Positions 9,815 through 20,389 of a stretch of 64,000 nucleotides of DNA are shown here, piece after piece. Position 1 is the stretch's first letter; the number at the start of each line of letters is the position of its first letter. Source of the stretch: Simplicispira suum (GTDB lineage: Bacteria; Pseudomonadota; Gammaproteobacteria; Burkholderiales; Burkholderiaceae_C); contig NZ_CP027669.1 of the NCBI RefSeq assembly GCF_003008595.1, forward strand, positions 248,001 to 312,000, written 5' to 3'. The notes under the pieces are model-generated. The model worked only from the letters and a program-made list of their open reading frames with translations, searched no databases and was not told the origin of the DNA. Position numbers and translations under genes: made by a program.

Positions 9815-10021
9815 AAGGCTGCTAATTTGCTGATCCAGATGTCCAAGCCGATCCCCCGCATCGGGCCCATTTTTTTCCTGTCATAATCTTTTCTGCTCAC
9901 TGCGTCGCAAACCCATGCGATCGGTTCGAGCACCTTCAGAAGTGCCAAGCCCGCGTTCCGCGGCTCTCCTGGCATCCAGCCTCTCCCCCTGATTCTTATC
10001 ACTCCGCTCAGGAGTCTCTCA

Positions 10022-11284
10022 ATGCACCTTAACGAACTCAAGGCACTGCACGTGTCCGAAGTCCTCAAGCAGGCCGAAGAGCTTGAAATCGAAAACGGCG
10101 GCCGCATGCGCAAGCAGGAGCTGATGTTCGCGATCATCAAGAAACGCGCGAAAGCCGGCGAACAGGTGTTTGCCGATGGCGTGCTCGAAATCCTGCCCGA
10201 CGGATTCGGCTTCCTGCGCAGCCCGGACACCAGCTACACCGCCAGCACCGACGACATCTACATCTCGCCCAGCCAGGTGCGGCGCTTCAACCTGCACACC
10301 GGCGACATGATCGAAGGAGAAGTGCGTACGCCCAAGGACGGCGAGCGCTACTTTGCGCTGACCAAGCTCGACAAGGTCAATGATGGCCCGCCCGAGCAGA
10401 ACAAGCACAAGGTGATGTTCGAGAACCTCACGCCCCTGTTCCCCAAAGAGCACATGCGGCTTGAGCGCGACATCAAGAGCGAAGAGAACATCACGGGTCG
10501 CATCATCGACATCATTGCCCCGATTGGCCGAGGCCAGCGCGCGCTGATTGTCGCGCCGCCCAAAAGCGGCAAGACGGTGATGATGCAGCACATTGCCCAC
10601 GCCATCACCGCCAACAACCCCGACGTGCACCTGATGGTTTTGCTCGTCGATGAGCGGCCTGAAGAAGTGACCGAGATGCAGCGCACCGTGAAGGGCGAAA
10701 TCATTGCATCCACTTTCGATGAACCCGCTGCACGCCACGTGCATGTGGCCGAAATGGTGATTGAGCGCGCCAAGCGGCTCGTCGAGCTCAAGAAAGACGT
10801 GGTGATCCTGCTCGACTCCATCACCCGTCTGGCTCGCGCCTACAACAACGTTGTTCCCTCATCGGGCAAGGTGCTCTCGGGCGGCGTGGATTCCAACGCA
10901 CTGCAGCGCCCCAAGCGCTTCTTTGGTGCGGCACGCAAGGTGGAAGAAGGCGGTTCGCTGACCATCATTGCCACGGCGCTGGTCGATACCGGCAGCCGCA
11001 TGGACGAAGTGATCTTTGAAGAATTCAAAGGCACAGGCAACTGCGAGATTCACCTCAATCGCCGCCTGTACGAAAAGCGCGTGTTCCCGGCCATTGAACT
11101 CAACAAGAGCGGTACGCGCCGCGAGGAACTCCTGCTTACGCCCGAGATCCTGCAAAAGACGCGCATCTTGCGCCAGCTTATGTACAACATGGACGAGATG
11201 GAATCCATGGAACTCATGATCAAGAACATGCGAGCAACCAAGAGCAATGTCGAGTTCTTCGACATGATGCGCAGAGGCGGATAA
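10022..11284 (+). CDS. rho: Transcription termination factor Rho
   Basis: The full-length 420-residue hexameric RNA helicase. The N-terminal helix bundle and cold-shock-like RNA-binding domain ([13 protein letters not shown], about 60-72) precede the ATPase domain with Walker [11 protein letters not shown] near 179-188, Walker [14 protein letters not shown] and the Q/R loop region. ATG 10022 is preceded by AGGAG. The 246-base leader after trxA may carry its autoregulation, as rho leaders commonly do, but no specific site could be marked. Confidence 0.98.
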   Translation: MHLNELKALHVSEVLKQAEELEIENGGRMRKQELMFAIIKKRAKAGEQVFADGVLEILPDGFGFLRSPDTSYTASTDDIYISPSQVRRFNLHTGDMIEGEVRTPKDGERYFALTKLDKVNDGPPEQNKHKVMFENLTPLFPKEHMRLERDIKSEENITGRIIDIIAPIGRGQRALIVAPPKSGKTVMMQHIAHAITANNPDVHLMVLLVDERPEEVTEMQRTVKGEIIASTFDEPAARHVHVAEMVIERAKRLVELKKDVVILLDSITRLARAYNNVVPSSGKVLSGGVDSNALQRPKRFFGAARKVEEGGSLTIIATALVDTGSRMDEVIFEEFKGTGNCEIHLNRRLYEKRVFPAIELNKSGTRREELLLTPEILQKTRILRQLMYNMDEMESMELMIKNMRATKSNVEFFDMMRRGG

Positions 11285-11301
11285 ACCCGGCGTCAATTAG
11301 T

Positions 11302-11307
11302 TATAAT
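11302..11307 (+). promoter_or_regulatory. Candidate -10 box upstream of rpmE2
   Basis: A perfect TATAAT lies 70 bases before the rpmE2 start, just after rho. No good -35 box is visible at the right spacing, so this is tentative. Confidence 0.4.
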
Positions 11308-11377
11308 CGAAGGCTTTTCAGCGGAAAGTAGGTCAGATGGTCTGGCCCGGCTCCCGCAGCGACATTCAAGGACGATC

Positions 11378-11635
11378 ATGAAAGAAGGCATTCACCCCAA
11401 CTACCGCGAAGTGCTCTTCGTGGACCTCTCCAACGGTTTCAAGTTCGTCACGCGCTCGTGTGTGAACACCAAGGAAATGGGAAAGACCGAAGACGGGCGT
11501 GAGCTGCCGATGTTCAAGCTCGAGACGTCCAGCGAGTCGCACCCCTTCTACACCGGCACCCAGAAGTCTGTCGACAACATGGGCGGGCGCGTTGAGCGCT
11601 TCCGCAACCGTTTCGGCAAGACGGCCGCCAAGTAA
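11378..11635 (+). CDS. rpmE2: 50S ribosomal protein L31 type B
   Basis: An 85-residue L31 of the zinc-free type B class: it starts [16 protein letters not shown] and lacks the CXXC pairs of type A. It is a small large-subunit protein at the subunit interface. ATG 11378 follows CAAGGACG. Its place after rho is conserved in betaproteobacteria. Confidence 0.95.
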   Translation: MKEGIHPNYREVLFVDLSNGFKFVTRSCVNTKEMGKTEDGRELPMFKLETSSESHPFYTGTQKSVDNMGGRVERFRNRFGKTAAK

Positions 11636-11646
11636 GCGCTACGGGT

Positions 11647-11735
11647 GCACTGGCGGGCCTTCGAAAGCCCCCTCCATCGCCAGTGCCCTCGCACCAGTCA
11701 AGAGGCAGCTCGGGAAACCGCGCTGCCTTTTTGTT
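11647..11735 (+). terminator. Tandem hairpins with T-tract after rpmE2
   Basis: A first stem pairs GCACTGGCG (11647-11655) with CGCCAGTGC (11678-11686). A second pairs AGGCAGC (11703-11709) with GCTGCCT (11722-11728) and is followed by TTTTTG. The second is a good intrinsic terminator. Confidence 0.75.
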
Positions 11736-11775
11736 TGCCCGTATGCTTTGCGGCGACCATGCAGCCTGACTTCGC

Positions 11776-13482
11776 GTGAACCAACCTACTCCCGCCATCG
11801 TTCCCCGCAGCGCCGTGCGACCCCTGCCGCGCTGGGCCTTGCTGCTTTTGTGCGCGGCCTATGTGCTGCCGGGCTTCATTGGCCGCGACCCCTGGCGCGG
11901 AGCCGACGTCACTGCCTACGGCTACATGTTGCAGCTGGCGGGCGGGCATACGCCTTGGCTGGCGCCGCTGCTGGGAGGCCTGCCGCCAGCGTCAGACGGC
12001 CTGCTGCCCTACTGGCTGGGCGCCTGGGCTTTGCAGGCGGCCCAGGGCCTTTTACCGGCCATTTTTGCCACGCGGATTGCCTTCGCGCTGCTATTGGTGC
12101 TGACCTTGTGGGCGACCTGGTGGGCTATTTATTCCTTGGCGCGCAGCCCCGGTGCGCAGCCAGTGGCTTTTGCTTTTGGCGGTGAAGCCGCGCCGGCCGA
12201 TTACGCACGCGCCATTGCCGATGGCGGTCTGCTCGCCCTGCTCGCCAGCCTGGGACTGGCCCAGCCCGCACATGAGACCTCGGCCTATCTCACACAACTA
12301 TGCGGCACGGCATTGGTCTTCTACGGACTGGCCGCCATGCCACGCCAGCGCTGGCGACCCTGGCTGGCACTCGCCCTGGGCTTGCCCGGACTGGTGCTCA
12401 GCGGGGCCCCTGTGCTGGCAGTGCTCTACGGCGCGGGTGGCACCGCACTGTGCCTGTGGGCGAGCGACGAGGGCCAGCCCAATGCGGGCGCGCAGCGCCG
12501 GACGGCCCTGGGACTTCTGGTGCTGACGCTGGCAACCGCATGGCTTGCCTGGCAACTGGGACTGTGGGAGCGGCGTGTACTGTGGCCCGATTTCGAAAAG
12601 GAAGCACGCAGCCTGGCCCGACTGTTGCTGTGGTTCACCTGGCCTGCCTGGCCGCTTGCACTGTGGACACTGTGGCGCTGGCGCCGCCATTTCTTTGTCG
12701 TCCCTCTGCAGCGCCATCTCTGGCTGCCGCTGTGGTTCGTGCTCTGTGCCCTCACGGCCATGGCGGTTTCCCGCCCTGCTGATCGCGCACTGCTGCTGGG
12801 CCTGCCGGCGCTGGCGGGGCTGGCGGCGTTTGCCTTGCCCACGCTCAAGCGCAGCGTGTCGGCCCTGATCGACTGGTTCACGCTGCTCTTCTTTACCGCG
12901 TCAGCGATTGCCATCTGGGTCATCTGGATATCCACACAGACCGGTTTTCCAGCCAAGCCGGCAGCCAACGTGGCCAAGCTGGCCCAGGGTTTTCGTCCGG
13001 AGTTTTCTGCTCTTGCCTTTGCTGTCGCCTTGGCTGCCACCGCCGCCTGGTGCGCGGTGGTGGTCTGGCGGACGGGGCGCAACCAGAGTGCTCTATGGAA
13101 AACGCTGGTGCTCCCGGCAGCGGGCACGACCTTGTGCTGGCTGCTGCTCACCACGCTGTGGCTGCCCATGCTGAACTACGCGCGCAGCGACGCACCTCAG
13201 GTGCGATCCGTCATGGCGCTCATCAACGGGTCGCCCTGCGTGCACGTGCTGGGCCTGGACCAAGGCCAGTTTGCCGCGCTGCAGGTGTTTGGGAGCGTCG
13301 TGACGCGTCCGTTGACGGCTGCCGCGCCCACATGCCCCTGGCTGCTCGTGGCCGACGATGCACCCAGGCCCGCCCTGCGCCGCAGTCCACCCGACGAAAA
13401 GGAATGGGCCTTTGCGGCTCGCATCGGGCGACCCACCGACAGGAGCGATGCGCTGGTGGTGTACCGGCGCGTGCCGCGCTAA
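11776..13482 (+). CDS. Polytopic membrane protein, glycosyltransferase family 39/83-like
   Basis: A 568-residue protein with about ten or more hydrophobic helices, the first at residues 19-36. Early in the first periplasmic loop lies GRDPWRGADVTAYGYMLQ, which resembles the acidic loop of ArnT/PMT-type lipid-linked sugar transferases. A C-terminal periplasmic tail of about 100 residues follows. Substrate unknown; it may glycosylate lipid A or another envelope component. The start is GTG 11776, 40 bases after the rpmE2 terminator. It converges on phoR with one base between the stop codons. Confidence 0.65.
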   Translation: MNQPTPAIVPRSAVRPLPRWALLLLCAAYVLPGFIGRDPWRGADVTAYGYMLQLAGGHTPWLAPLLGGLPPASDGLLPYWLGAWALQAAQGLLPAIFATRIAFALLLVLTLWATWWAIYSLARSPGAQPVAFAFGGEAAPADYARAIADGGLLALLASLGLAQPAHETSAYLTQLCGTALVFYGLAAMPRQRWRPWLALALGLPGLVLSGAPVLAVLYGAGGTALCLWASDEGQPNAGAQRRTALGLLVLTLATAWLAWQLGLWERRVLWPDFEKEARSLARLLLWFTWPAWPLALWTLWRWRRHFFVVPLQRHLWLPLWFVLCALTAMAVSRPADRALLLGLPALAGLAAFALPTLKRSVSALIDWFTLLFFTASAIAIWVIWISTQTGFPAKPAANVAKLAQGFRPEFSALAFAVALAATAAWCAVVVWRTGRNQSALWKTLVLPAAGTTLCWLLLTTLWLPMLNYARSDAPQVRSVMALINGSPCVHVLGLDQGQFAALQVFGSVVTRPLTAAAPTCPWLLVADDAPRPALRRSPPDEKEWAFAARIGRPTDRSDALVVYRRVPR

Positions 13483-13483
13483 G

Positions 13484-14812
13484 TCAACAAGAACCCGCGC
13501 GCCGCAGCCGCAAGGCGGGAAAGCGGATGCTGAAGTTCGATCCCTTTCCAGGCGTGCTCTCGACCACCAATTGCGCGCCGTGGCGCTGCACCACATGTTT
13601 CACGATGGCGAGCCCCAACCCTGTTCCGCCGGTGTCGCGCGAGCGGCTGCGGTCCACCCGATAGAAACGCTCGGTAACGCGCGGCAAGTGCTCGGCCTCA
13701 ATACCTGGGCCGGTGTCGCGCACGCTGAACACGGCGTCGCCATCGGGTTGCCACGCCCATTGCACTTCAATGCTGCCATCAGCGGGCGTGTAACGCACTG
13801 CATTGCCGACCAGGTTGGACAACGCGCTGTGCAGTTCGGCGGCGCCCCCGGCAATCTCGCCCGCATCTTCTGGCGCTGAAAATCTGGGGAAGCGCAAGAC
13901 ATGCTGCCGCCCCATCACTGCGGCCAAGGCTGTGGCTTCCTGTTCGCAGCGCTCCAGGAGCGGCGCCACCGGCAGCCACTGCGCCAAGCCCGGCGGCGGG
14001 CTGGCCTCCAGCCTGGAAAGCGCCAACAGTCCCTCGACCACGCGCTGCATGCGCTGGGCCTGCTGCGCCATCAGCGCCAGGTAGCGTGACTGCTCCTGCG
14101 CCTCCAGCGGCAGGGTTTGCAGCGTCTCGACAAAGCCGGCCAGCACGGTCAGAGGCGTGCGAATTTCGTGCGAAACGTTGGCGACAAAGTCGCGCCGCAT
14201 GGCTTCGGCCTGCTCCGCCGCCGTGACATCGCGCGTGAGCATGAGCTTCTGTCCCGCGCCATAGGCGCACAGCTGGATGGACATCCGCGCCGCCCGTCCA
14301 TCGCTCTGACCATAGGTGGTGATGACCAGCTCACGCAACCAATCGCCACCAGCCAGATAGGCTGCGAAATCGGGGTCGCGCAGCAGGTTGCCAATGAACT
14401 GCTCGGCGTCCCGTTGGGCGTCGATGGACAGGTGCAGCGCGGCGTTGTGGTTGCACCAGACGATGCGGGATTTGTCGTCCAGCAGCAGTACGCCGTTGGG
14501 CGTGGCCTGGAGGGCGTCCAACATGTCGCCCAGTCGCTGCCTGCTCTCACTGGCGTGCTGTTCATGCAGCCGCACGAGGCGCTGCACGCGATCTACCGCT
14601 TCGCCCCAAACGCCGACGCGCGCTGGCACCGCGCCTGGTGGCGCATCGCGCAGCCAACGCAGAACGCGCCCCGCCCGCATCAGGTCGACCAGGAACCACA
14701 GCCAGACGACAGCCGCCGCCACCGCCACCGCGCCCCAGGCGCCATGCAGGGCGAACCCCATGCCCGCGCCCAGCAACTGGGCGGCAAGAAAGATCAGCGA
14801 GCGGGTCCACAT
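13484..14812 (-). CDS. phoR: Phosphate regulon sensor histidine kinase
   Basis: A 442-residue membrane kinase. Two N-terminal hydrophobic helices (about 5-45) are followed by a cytoplasmic PAS domain (about 95-195), the H-box FVANVSHEIRTPL with the phosphorylated His near 214, then N-box LVGNAVRYTP, G1 DTGPGIE and G2 GGTGLGLAIVKH. No large periplasmic sensor domain, typical of PhoR, which reads phosphate status from the Pst transporter through PhoU. It lies 101 bases after phoB in the pst-pho cluster; copy B of the dispersed repeat sits in that gap. Confidence 0.93.
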   Translation of the reverse strand: MWTRSLIFLAAQLLGAGMGFALHGAWGAVAVAAAVVWLWFLVDLMRAGRVLRWLRDAPPGAVPARVGVWGEAVDRVQRLVRLHEQHASESRQRLGDMLDALQATPNGVLLLDDKSRIVWCNHNAALHLSIDAQRDAEQFIGNLLRDPDFAAYLAGGDWLRELVITTYGQSDGRAARMSIQLCAYGAGQKLMLTRDVTAAEQAEAMRRDFVANVSHEIRTPLTVLAGFVETLQTLPLEAQEQSRYLALMAQQAQRMQRVVEGLLALSRLEASPPPGLAQWLPVAPLLERCEQEATALAAVMGRQHVLRFPRFSAPEDAGEIAGGAAELHSALSNLVGNAVRYTPADGSIEVQWAWQPDGDAVFSVRDTGPGIEAEHLPRVTERFYRVDRSRSRDTGGTGLGLAIVKHVVQRHGAQLVVESTPGKGSNFSIRFPALRLRRAGSC

Positions 14813-14843
14813 GGGCGGCTGTAAAAACAGGAAAAAATACAGT

Positions 14844-14890
14844 GAAAATGGCCTCTAGCGCTTACTGCATAAGGGCTAACAGCTATCAAT
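14844..14890 (+). repeat. Dispersed palindromic element, copy B
   Basis: Contains TGGCCTCTAGCGCTTACT, CATAAGGGCTAACAGCTAT and then CAATTC; the final ATAGC arm is lost. It lies in the 101-base gap between phoB and phoR. Confidence 0.85.
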
Positions 14891-14912
14891 TCAGGAGAAA
14901 AACACTGCGACG

Positions 14913-15632
14913 TCATGGCGGCTCGGCCCGCACACCGGCCTGACCCGCCTGAGCGGTGAACCGGTAGCCGGCGCCGCGCACCGTCTCCACCATAGCGCTC
15001 GCGCTGCCCAGCGCCTCGCGCAGGCGCTTGACGTGCACGTCCACCGTGCGCTCCTCGATGAATACGTGGTCGCCCCACACTTTGTCGAGCAACTGCGCGC
15101 GTGCATGCACGCGCTCCGGGTGCGCCATCAGGTAGCGCAGCAGCTTGAATTCGGTCGGGCCGATGCGCAGTTCCTTGCCCTGAAAGCTCAAGCGGTGCGC
15201 TGCCGCATCAAGCCGCAGGCCGCCCGCCTCCAGCGCTTCGCTCGTTTGCTCGGGCGCGCGGCGGCGCAGCACGGCACGGATGCGCGCCAGCAGTTCTTGC
15301 GTGGAAAAGGGCTTGGTGATGTAGTCGTCGGCACCCGCATCGAGGCCGGCGACCTTGTCCGGCTCGTCGCCACGTGCCGTGAGGATGAGAATGGGAACGG
15401 CGCGCGTGCGCGCTTGCGCGCGCCACTTGCGCGCGAGCTGCAGGCCGCTCTGGCCGGGCAGCATCCAGTCGAGCAGGATGACATCGGGCAACACCGCGTC
15501 CAATTCGCGCTGGGCGCTGGGACCGTCTTCGACGCAAACTGGCGCAAAGCCGTTGTGGCGCAGATTCACGGCAATCAGTTCGGCAATCGCGGGCTCGTCC
15601 TCGACCACCAGCACTCTGGGCAAATAGGCCAT
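14913..15632 (-). CDS. phoB: Phosphate regulon response regulator
   Basis: A 239-residue OmpR-class regulator. The receiver domain has the acidic pocket EDE at 11-13, phosphoacceptor Asp55 in ILLDWMLPG and the conserved Lys in TKPFS. The C-terminal winged-helix domain (about 130-230) binds Pho boxes. ATG 15632 shares one base with the phoU stop codon, so translation is coupled. Phosphorylated PhoB would activate pstS from the Pho box at 20264-20281. Confidence 0.96.
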   Translation of the reverse strand: MAYLPRVLVVEDEPAIAELIAVNLRHNGFAPVCVEDGPSAQRELDAVLPDVILLDWMLPGQSGLQLARKWRAQARTRAVPILILTARGDEPDKVAGLDAGADDYITKPFSTQELLARIRAVLRRRAPEQTSEALEAGGLRLDAAAHRLSFQGKELRIGPTEFKLLRYLMAHPERVHARAQLLDKVWGDHVFIEERTVDVHVKRLREALGSASAMVETVRGAGYRFTAQAGQAGVRAEPP

Positions 15633-16330
15633 CAACGCAACACCGATTCAATGTCTTCGAGCGAGGTGTGGCGCACGTCCGTTCCCTCAACCAGGTAAAT
15701 GATGAGTTCGGCGACGTTTTTGGAGTGGTCACCAATGCGCTCGATGGCCTTGGCGATGAACAGCAGATCAAGGCTGGGCGAGATGGTGCGCGGGTCTTCC
15801 ATCATGTAGGTGATGAGTTTGCGCACGAAGCCATCGAACTCCTCGTCAATGAGGTCGTCCTCCTTGAGGATGGCCAGCGCCGCCCGGGTATCAAGCCGCG
15901 CAAACGCGTCCAGCGCCTTGTGCAGCAGGCCGGATGCCAAGTCAGCCGCCACACGCAGGTCCGTCGTGGGCAGGCTGCGTGGGGCGCCAGTCTCGATGAT
16001 GGAGCGCACCATGCGCGCCATCTTGCTGGCCTCGTCCCCCATGCGCTCCAGGTTGGCGGTGGCCTTGGAGAACGCCATCAACAGGCGCAGGTCGCGCGCG
16101 GTGGGTTGGCGGCGCGCAATGATGGTGGAAAGCTCGCGATCGATGTCCACTTCAAGCGCGTTGACGCGCGTCTCCAGCGCGGCCACCGTCTCCACCGCCT
16201 CCAGGCTGAACTGCGACAGCGCGCGAATGGCGTGGCCGATTTGCGATTCGACCAGCCCGCCGAGTTCCATCACCCGGGCCGATACGGTATTGAGTTCGGC
16301 GTCGAACTGCGAAGAAAGGTGCTTTTGCAT
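15632..16330 (-). CDS. phoU: Phosphate-specific transport system regulator PhoU
   Basis: A 232-residue all-helical protein with two three-helix repeats and the metal-binding type motifs near EGDEASKMARM and ERIGDHSKNVAELIIY. It couples the Pst transporter to PhoR and represses the regulon when phosphate is plentiful. It lies 15 bases after pstB and overlaps phoB by one base. Confidence 0.96.
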   Translation of the reverse strand: MQKHLSSQFDAELNTVSARVMELGGLVESQIGHAIRALSQFSLEAVETVAALETRVNALEVDIDRELSTIIARRQPTARDLRLLMAFSKATANLERMGDEASKMARMVRSIIETGAPRSLPTTDLRVAADLASGLLHKALDAFARLDTRAALAILKEDDLIDEEFDGFVRKLITYMMEDPRTISPSLDLLFIAKAIERIGDHSKNVAELIIYLVEGTDVRHTSLEDIESVLR

Positions 16331-16345
16331 GTTGAACGCTTTCGC

Positions 16346-17170
16346 TTAGCCGAAACGGCCGGTGATGTAGTCCTCTGTCTCGCTGCGCGCTGGCTTGACG
16401 AACAGTTGCTCGGTTTCACCAAACTCGATCAGCTCGCCGAGGTACATGTAGGCGGTGTAATCACTGCAGCGCGCGGCCTGCTGCATGTTGTGCGTGACGA
16501 TGACCACGGTGTAGTCCGTTTTCAGTTCGGCAATCAGCTCTTCGATTTTGGCAGTGGAAATCGGATCGAGCGCCGAGCACGGCTCATCGAGCAGCAGCAC
16601 TTCGGGCTTGATGGCAATACCGCGCGCAATGCACAAGCGCTGCTGCTGCCCGCCCGAGAGGCTGGCGCCGCTTTGGTGCAGCTTGTCGCGCACCTCTGTC
16701 CAGAGCGCCGCCTTGCGCAGTGCCCACTCCACGCGCTCGTCCATCTCCGGGGCGCTCAGACTGTCAAACAGCTTCACGCCAAAGGCAATGTTGTCGTAAA
16801 TCGACATGGGGAACGGCGTGGGCTTCTGGAACACCATGCCGACCTTGGCGCGCAGCAGGGCGACGTCCTGCTTGCTGGTGAGCAGGTTCTCGCCATCGAG
16901 CAAAATTTCGCCCTCGGCGCGCTGCTCGGGGTAGAGCTCGAACATGCGGTTGAAGGTGCGCAGCAAGGTGGATTTTCCGCAGCCCGAAGGCCCGATGAAG
17001 GCCGTCACCTTGTTTTCCGGGATTTCGAGGTTGATGGACCTGAGTGCATGGAACTTGCCGTAATAGAAGTTCAGGTTGCGCACTGTAATCTTGGGCTGGG
17101 TGCGGGATAGAGACGGGACCGCCGGGGCGCTGGCGCTCCTGGCGGCGGGGGCAAACGGGGTGTCGAGCAT
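16346..17170 (-). CDS. pstB: Phosphate ABC transporter ATP-binding protein
   Basis: An ATPase with Walker [11 protein letters not shown]-loop, signature [14 protein letters not shown] and Walker [14 protein letters not shown]. It powers high-affinity phosphate import through PstCA. ATG 17170 gives 274 residues with a 30-residue Ala/Pro-rich lead-in; a GTG at 17203 would give 285 and has a weak AAGG four bases upstream. The gene follows pstA closely and ends 15 bases before phoU. Confidence 0.95.
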   Translation of the reverse strand: MLDTPFAPAARSASAPAVPSLSRTQPKITVRNLNFYYGKFHALRSINLEIPENKVTAFIGPSGCGKSTLLRTFNRMFELYPEQRAEGEILLDGENLLTSKQDVALLRAKVGMVFQKPTPFPMSIYDNIAFGVKLFDSLSAPEMDERVEWALRKAALWTEVRDKLHQSGASLSGGQQQRLCIARGIAIKPEVLLLDEPCSALDPISTAKIEELIAELKTDYTVVIVTHNMQQAARCSDYTAYMYLGELIEFGETEQLFVKPARSETEDYITGRFG

Positions 17171-17206
17171 GGGTGTGGTGAAGTGTGGCGGGCTACGCTG
17201 CACGCC

Positions 17207-18088
17207 TTATCTGGCACGCGTGAGGACACGCGCAACGATGTTGAGGGCCAATACAGCCATGGTGATGAGGAACACCCCCGCCCAGGCGAGCTTTTGCCAG
17301 TTCTCGTACGGGCTCATGGCGAACTTGAAAATGGTCACTGGAAGGCTCGCCATGGGTTTGGACAGGTCCGCATTCCAGAACTGGTTGTTCAGCGCGGTGA
17401 ACAACAGTGGCGCCGTCTCACCTGCAATGCGCGCCACGGCCAGCAGCACGCCAGTGATCACCCCGGCGCGCGCGGCGCGCAGCGTAATCGACGAAATGAC
17501 TTTCCACTTGGGCGCGCCGAGGGCATAGGCTGCTTCGCGCAGTCCCGCCGGCACCAGCAGCAGCATGTTCTCGGTGGTGCGGATGACCACCGGCACCACG
17601 ATCAGGGCCAGCGCAAAGCCCCCTGCGTAGCCGGAAAAACTCTTCATGCGCGTCACCATCACGGTGTAGACGAACAGGCCGATCACGATGCTGGGCGCCG
17701 AAAGCAGGATGTCGTTCACAAAGCGCGTCACCTGCGCCAACGGGCCACGGGTGTCGTACTCCGACAGGTAAATGCCCGCCAGGATGCCGATGGGCGTGCC
17801 GACAAAGGTGGCCAGCGCCACCATGGTGAGCGAGCCAAAGATGGCGTTGGACAGGCCGCCCGCTTCGTTGGGCGGGGGCGTCATTTCGGTGAACAGCGCA
17901 AACGACAGACCCCCCAGGCCCAGGCGCAGCGTCTCCCACAAGATCCAGACCAGCCAGAAGACGCCGAACACCATGGCCAGCAGCGACAGTCCCAGCGCAA
18001 TGCGGTTCACACGTTTGCGCCGGGCAAACCGCGCGGCCCGTGCGGCGCTCAGGTCGGCTGCCGAAATCAATCTTTGCGAGCTGCTCAT
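17207..18088 (-). CDS. pstA: Phosphate ABC transporter permease PstA
   Basis: A 293-residue permease with six predicted membrane helices, the first at about 30-55, and the EAA-type loop ([14 protein letters not shown], about 195-208) that contacts PstB. Its ATG overlaps the pstC stop in an ATGA arrangement, so the two subunits are translationally coupled. Confidence 0.95.
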   Translation of the reverse strand: MSSSQRLISAADLSAARAARFARRKRVNRIALGLSLLAMVFGVFWLVWILWETLRLGLGGLSFALFTEMTPPPNEAGGLSNAIFGSLTMVALATFVGTPIGILAGIYLSEYDTRGPLAQVTRFVNDILLSAPSIVIGLFVYTVMVTRMKSFSGYAGGFALALIVVPVVIRTTENMLLLVPAGLREAAYALGAPKWKVISSITLRAARAGVITGVLLAVARIAGETAPLLFTALNNQFWNADLSKPMASLPVTIFKFAMSPYENWQKLAWAGVFLITMAVLALNIVARVLTRAR

Positions 18089-19101
18089 GACCGGGCTCCT
18101 TCATTTTTTTGCAGACGCAGCAGCAAAATTTTGGACAGGCCCAGCACCACGAAGGTGATGAAAAACAGCACCAGCCCCAGGTAGATCAGCGACGCCTGGT
18201 GCAGCCCCTCGCCCGCTTCGGCGAACTCGTTGGCCAGCGCGGACGTGATGCTGTTGGCGGCGGCAAACAGCGACACCGAGTCGAGCTGGTTCATGTTGCC
18301 GATGACAAAGGTGACCGCCATGGTCTCGCCCAGCGCACGGCCCAAGCCCAGCATGATGCCGCCCAGCACCCCCGTCTTGGTATACGGCAACACCACCTTG
18401 GAGACCACCTCCCAGGTCGTCGAGCCCAAGCCATAGGCCGACTCCTTGAGCAGCGTGGGAGTTACCTCGAACACGTCGCGCATGACTGCCGAGATAAACG
18501 GAATGATCATGATGGCCAGGATGATGCCGGCCGACAAAATGCCGATGCCCACGGGCGGGCCCGACACCAGCGCGCCCAGATACGGCACGCCGGCAAAGAG
18601 TTTTTGCAGCGGCGCCTGCACCCAGGTCGCCAGAATGGGGCCGAAGACCATCAAGCCCCACATGCCGTAAACGATGGACGGCACTGCAGCCAGCAACTCA
18701 ATGGCCGTACCCAGTGGGCGCCTGAGCCAACCGGGGGACAGCTCGGTGAGGAACAGCGCAATGCCGAAACTCACCGGAACGGCAATCAACAGGGCAATGA
18801 CCGAGGTGGCCAAGGTGCCGTAGATCATTACCAGACCGCCATACTCGTTTTGCACCGGATCCCACACGCTATTGGTGAGAAATCCAAGGCCAAACGCGTG
18901 GATCGCAGGCCATGCACCCATCGCGAGGGAAATGAGGATACCCACCAGCGCGGCCAGAGTCAGCCATGCAGCGCCGTGGGCCAGCAAGGCAAACAGCCGG
19001 TCCGCGAGCAAGCCGGTAACGCGGGGCTTGCGGGGAGGATTTTTGCCCGCAGTGCGCGCAGGAGCGCGCGCGGCTGCGGGAGACAGGGGAAATGAAGACA
19101 C
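18085..19101 (-). CDS. pstC: Phosphate ABC transporter permease PstC
   Basis: A 338-residue permease, partner of PstA. A basic Ala/Pro/Arg-rich N-terminal tail (1-35) is followed by six membrane helices and an EAA-type loop ([14 protein letters not shown]). It starts 69 bases after pstS, a gap that often holds a hairpin setting the excess of PstS; none clear was found here. Confidence 0.95.
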   Translation of the reverse strand: MSSFPLSPAAARAPARTAGKNPPRKPRVTGLLADRLFALLAHGAAWLTLAALVGILISLAMGAWPAIHAFGLGFLTNSVWDPVQNEYGGLVMIYGTLATSVIALLIAVPVSFGIALFLTELSPGWLRRPLGTAIELLAAVPSIVYGMWGLMVFGPILATWVQAPLQKLFAGVPYLGALVSGPPVGIGILSAGIILAIMIIPFISAVMRDVFEVTPTLLKESAYGLGSTTWEVVSKVVLPYTKTGVLGGIMLGLGRALGETMAVTFVIGNMNQLDSVSLFAAANSITSALANEFAEAGEGLHQASLIYLGLVLFFITFVVLGLSKILLLRLQKNEGARS

Positions 19102-19170
19102 GTTGCAAACCTATGGGGTGGACGGCGGCGCACGCAATGCGCGCCACCAGGTGCGGGTCAGTGCAAGTGC

Positions 19171-20211
19171 TTATTGGACCGCAACCGGCTTGCCGGTTTC
19201 ATCCTTCATCTCACCCCAGGCCTTCCTGATGACTTTCTTGACGCTGTCGGGCATGGGCACGTAGTCGAGATCCGAGGCCGTCTTGTCGCCCTGCATGTAG
19301 GCCCAGTCGAAGAATTTGAGCGTGGTGGTCGCCTGCATGGGCTTGTCCTGCAGTTTGTGCATCAAGATGAAGGTAGCGCCCGTGATGGGCCAGGCCTCCT
19401 GGCCAGGCTGGTCGGTGAGAACCTGGTAGAAACTTTTGCTCCAGTCGGCGCCCGCTGCGGCGGCTTTGAACGACGTGTCATTCGGCGACACGAAGCGGCC
19501 CGTGCTGTTGGAGAGCTGCACGTACTTCATCTTGTTCTGCTTGACGTAGGCGTATTCGACGTAGCCAATCGAGTTCGGCAGGCGGCCGACGAAGGCGGCC
19601 ACACCCTCGTTGCCCTTGCCGCCCGCGCCCGTGGGCCAGTTCACCGCCGTGCCCTCGCCCACTTTGGCTTTCCATTCGGCGTTCACCTTGCTCAGGTAGT
19701 TGGTGAAAAGGAAGCTGGTGCCAGATCCATCGGCACGGCGCACCGCAGTGATGTCGGCATCCGGCAGCTTCACGCCAGGATTGAGGGCGGCAATGGCCGG
19801 GTCGTTCCAGCGCTTGGTCTTTCCCAGGTAGATATCGCCAAGCACCTGGCCGCTGAGCTTGATCTGCCCTGGAGCGATGCCCTGGATATTGACCACGGGC
19901 ACCACGCCGCCAATCACGGTGGGGAACTGCATCAGTCCCTTCTTGGCCAGGTCCTCGTCCTTGAGCGGTGCATCGGAGGCTCCGAAATCTACCGTCTTGG
20001 CGTCAATCTGGCGCAGACCCGCTCCGGACCCCACCGATTGGTAGTTGATGCGCACACCCGTGGCCTTGTTGTAGTCCGATGCCCACTTGGCATACAGCGG
20101 TGCCGGAAAGCTCGCGCCAGCGCCCGTCGCTTCCTGCTGCGCCTGCGCGCTCCATGCGAACCCTGCGAGGAAGGCACCCACTACCAAAGTCCGAACTTTG
20201 AACACCTGCAT
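19171..20211 (-). CDS. pstS: Periplasmic phosphate-binding protein
   Basis: A 346-residue periplasmic protein. The signal peptide is residues 1-24 (cleavage after AQA). The mature protein begins [19 protein letters not shown] and keeps phosphate-ligand segments GSGAG and [12 protein letters not shown]. It delivers phosphate to PstCA. First gene of the pst-pho operon, behind the Pho box. Confidence 0.97.
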   Translation of the reverse strand: MQVFKVRTLVVGAFLAGFAWSAQAQQEATGAGASFPAPLYAKWASDYNKATGVRINYQSVGSGAGLRQIDAKTVDFGASDAPLKDEDLAKKGLMQFPTVIGGVVPVVNIQGIAPGQIKLSGQVLGDIYLGKTKRWNDPAIAALNPGVKLPDADITAVRRADGSGTSFLFTNYLSKVNAEWKAKVGEGTAVNWPTGAGGKGNEGVAAFVGRLPNSIGYVEYAYVKQNKMKYVQLSNSTGRFVSPNDTSFKAAAAGADWSKSFYQVLTDQPGQEAWPITGATFILMHKLQDKPMQATTTLKFFDWAYMQGDKTASDLDYVPMPDSVKKVIRKAWGEMKDETGKPVAVQ

Positions 20212-20247
20212 GAATCACACCTTTGCTTTTGCTGGAGGAATGAATGC

Positions 20248-20281
20248 AATGTAGGGCCGCCATATGACAGGTCTGTGACAG
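20248..20281 (-). promoter_or_regulatory. Pho box and -10 region of pstS
   Basis: On the minus strand CTGTCAC (20281-20275), four bases, then CTGTCAT (20270-20264) form the 7-4-7 direct repeat recognised by PhoB. A TACATT -10 (20253-20248) lies ten bases downstream, as in PhoB-dependent promoters where the box replaces the -35. The start codon is 37 bases further on. Confidence 0.9.
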
Positions 20282-20389
20282 TGGATCTAGACAGTCGCAC
20301 ATTGCCACCCGAACCGCTCTGCAAAGAGAGAAACAATTGCATACAATTAGCCTTTTCCGACGCCACTCTGCCCCGCCATCGCCCACTTC

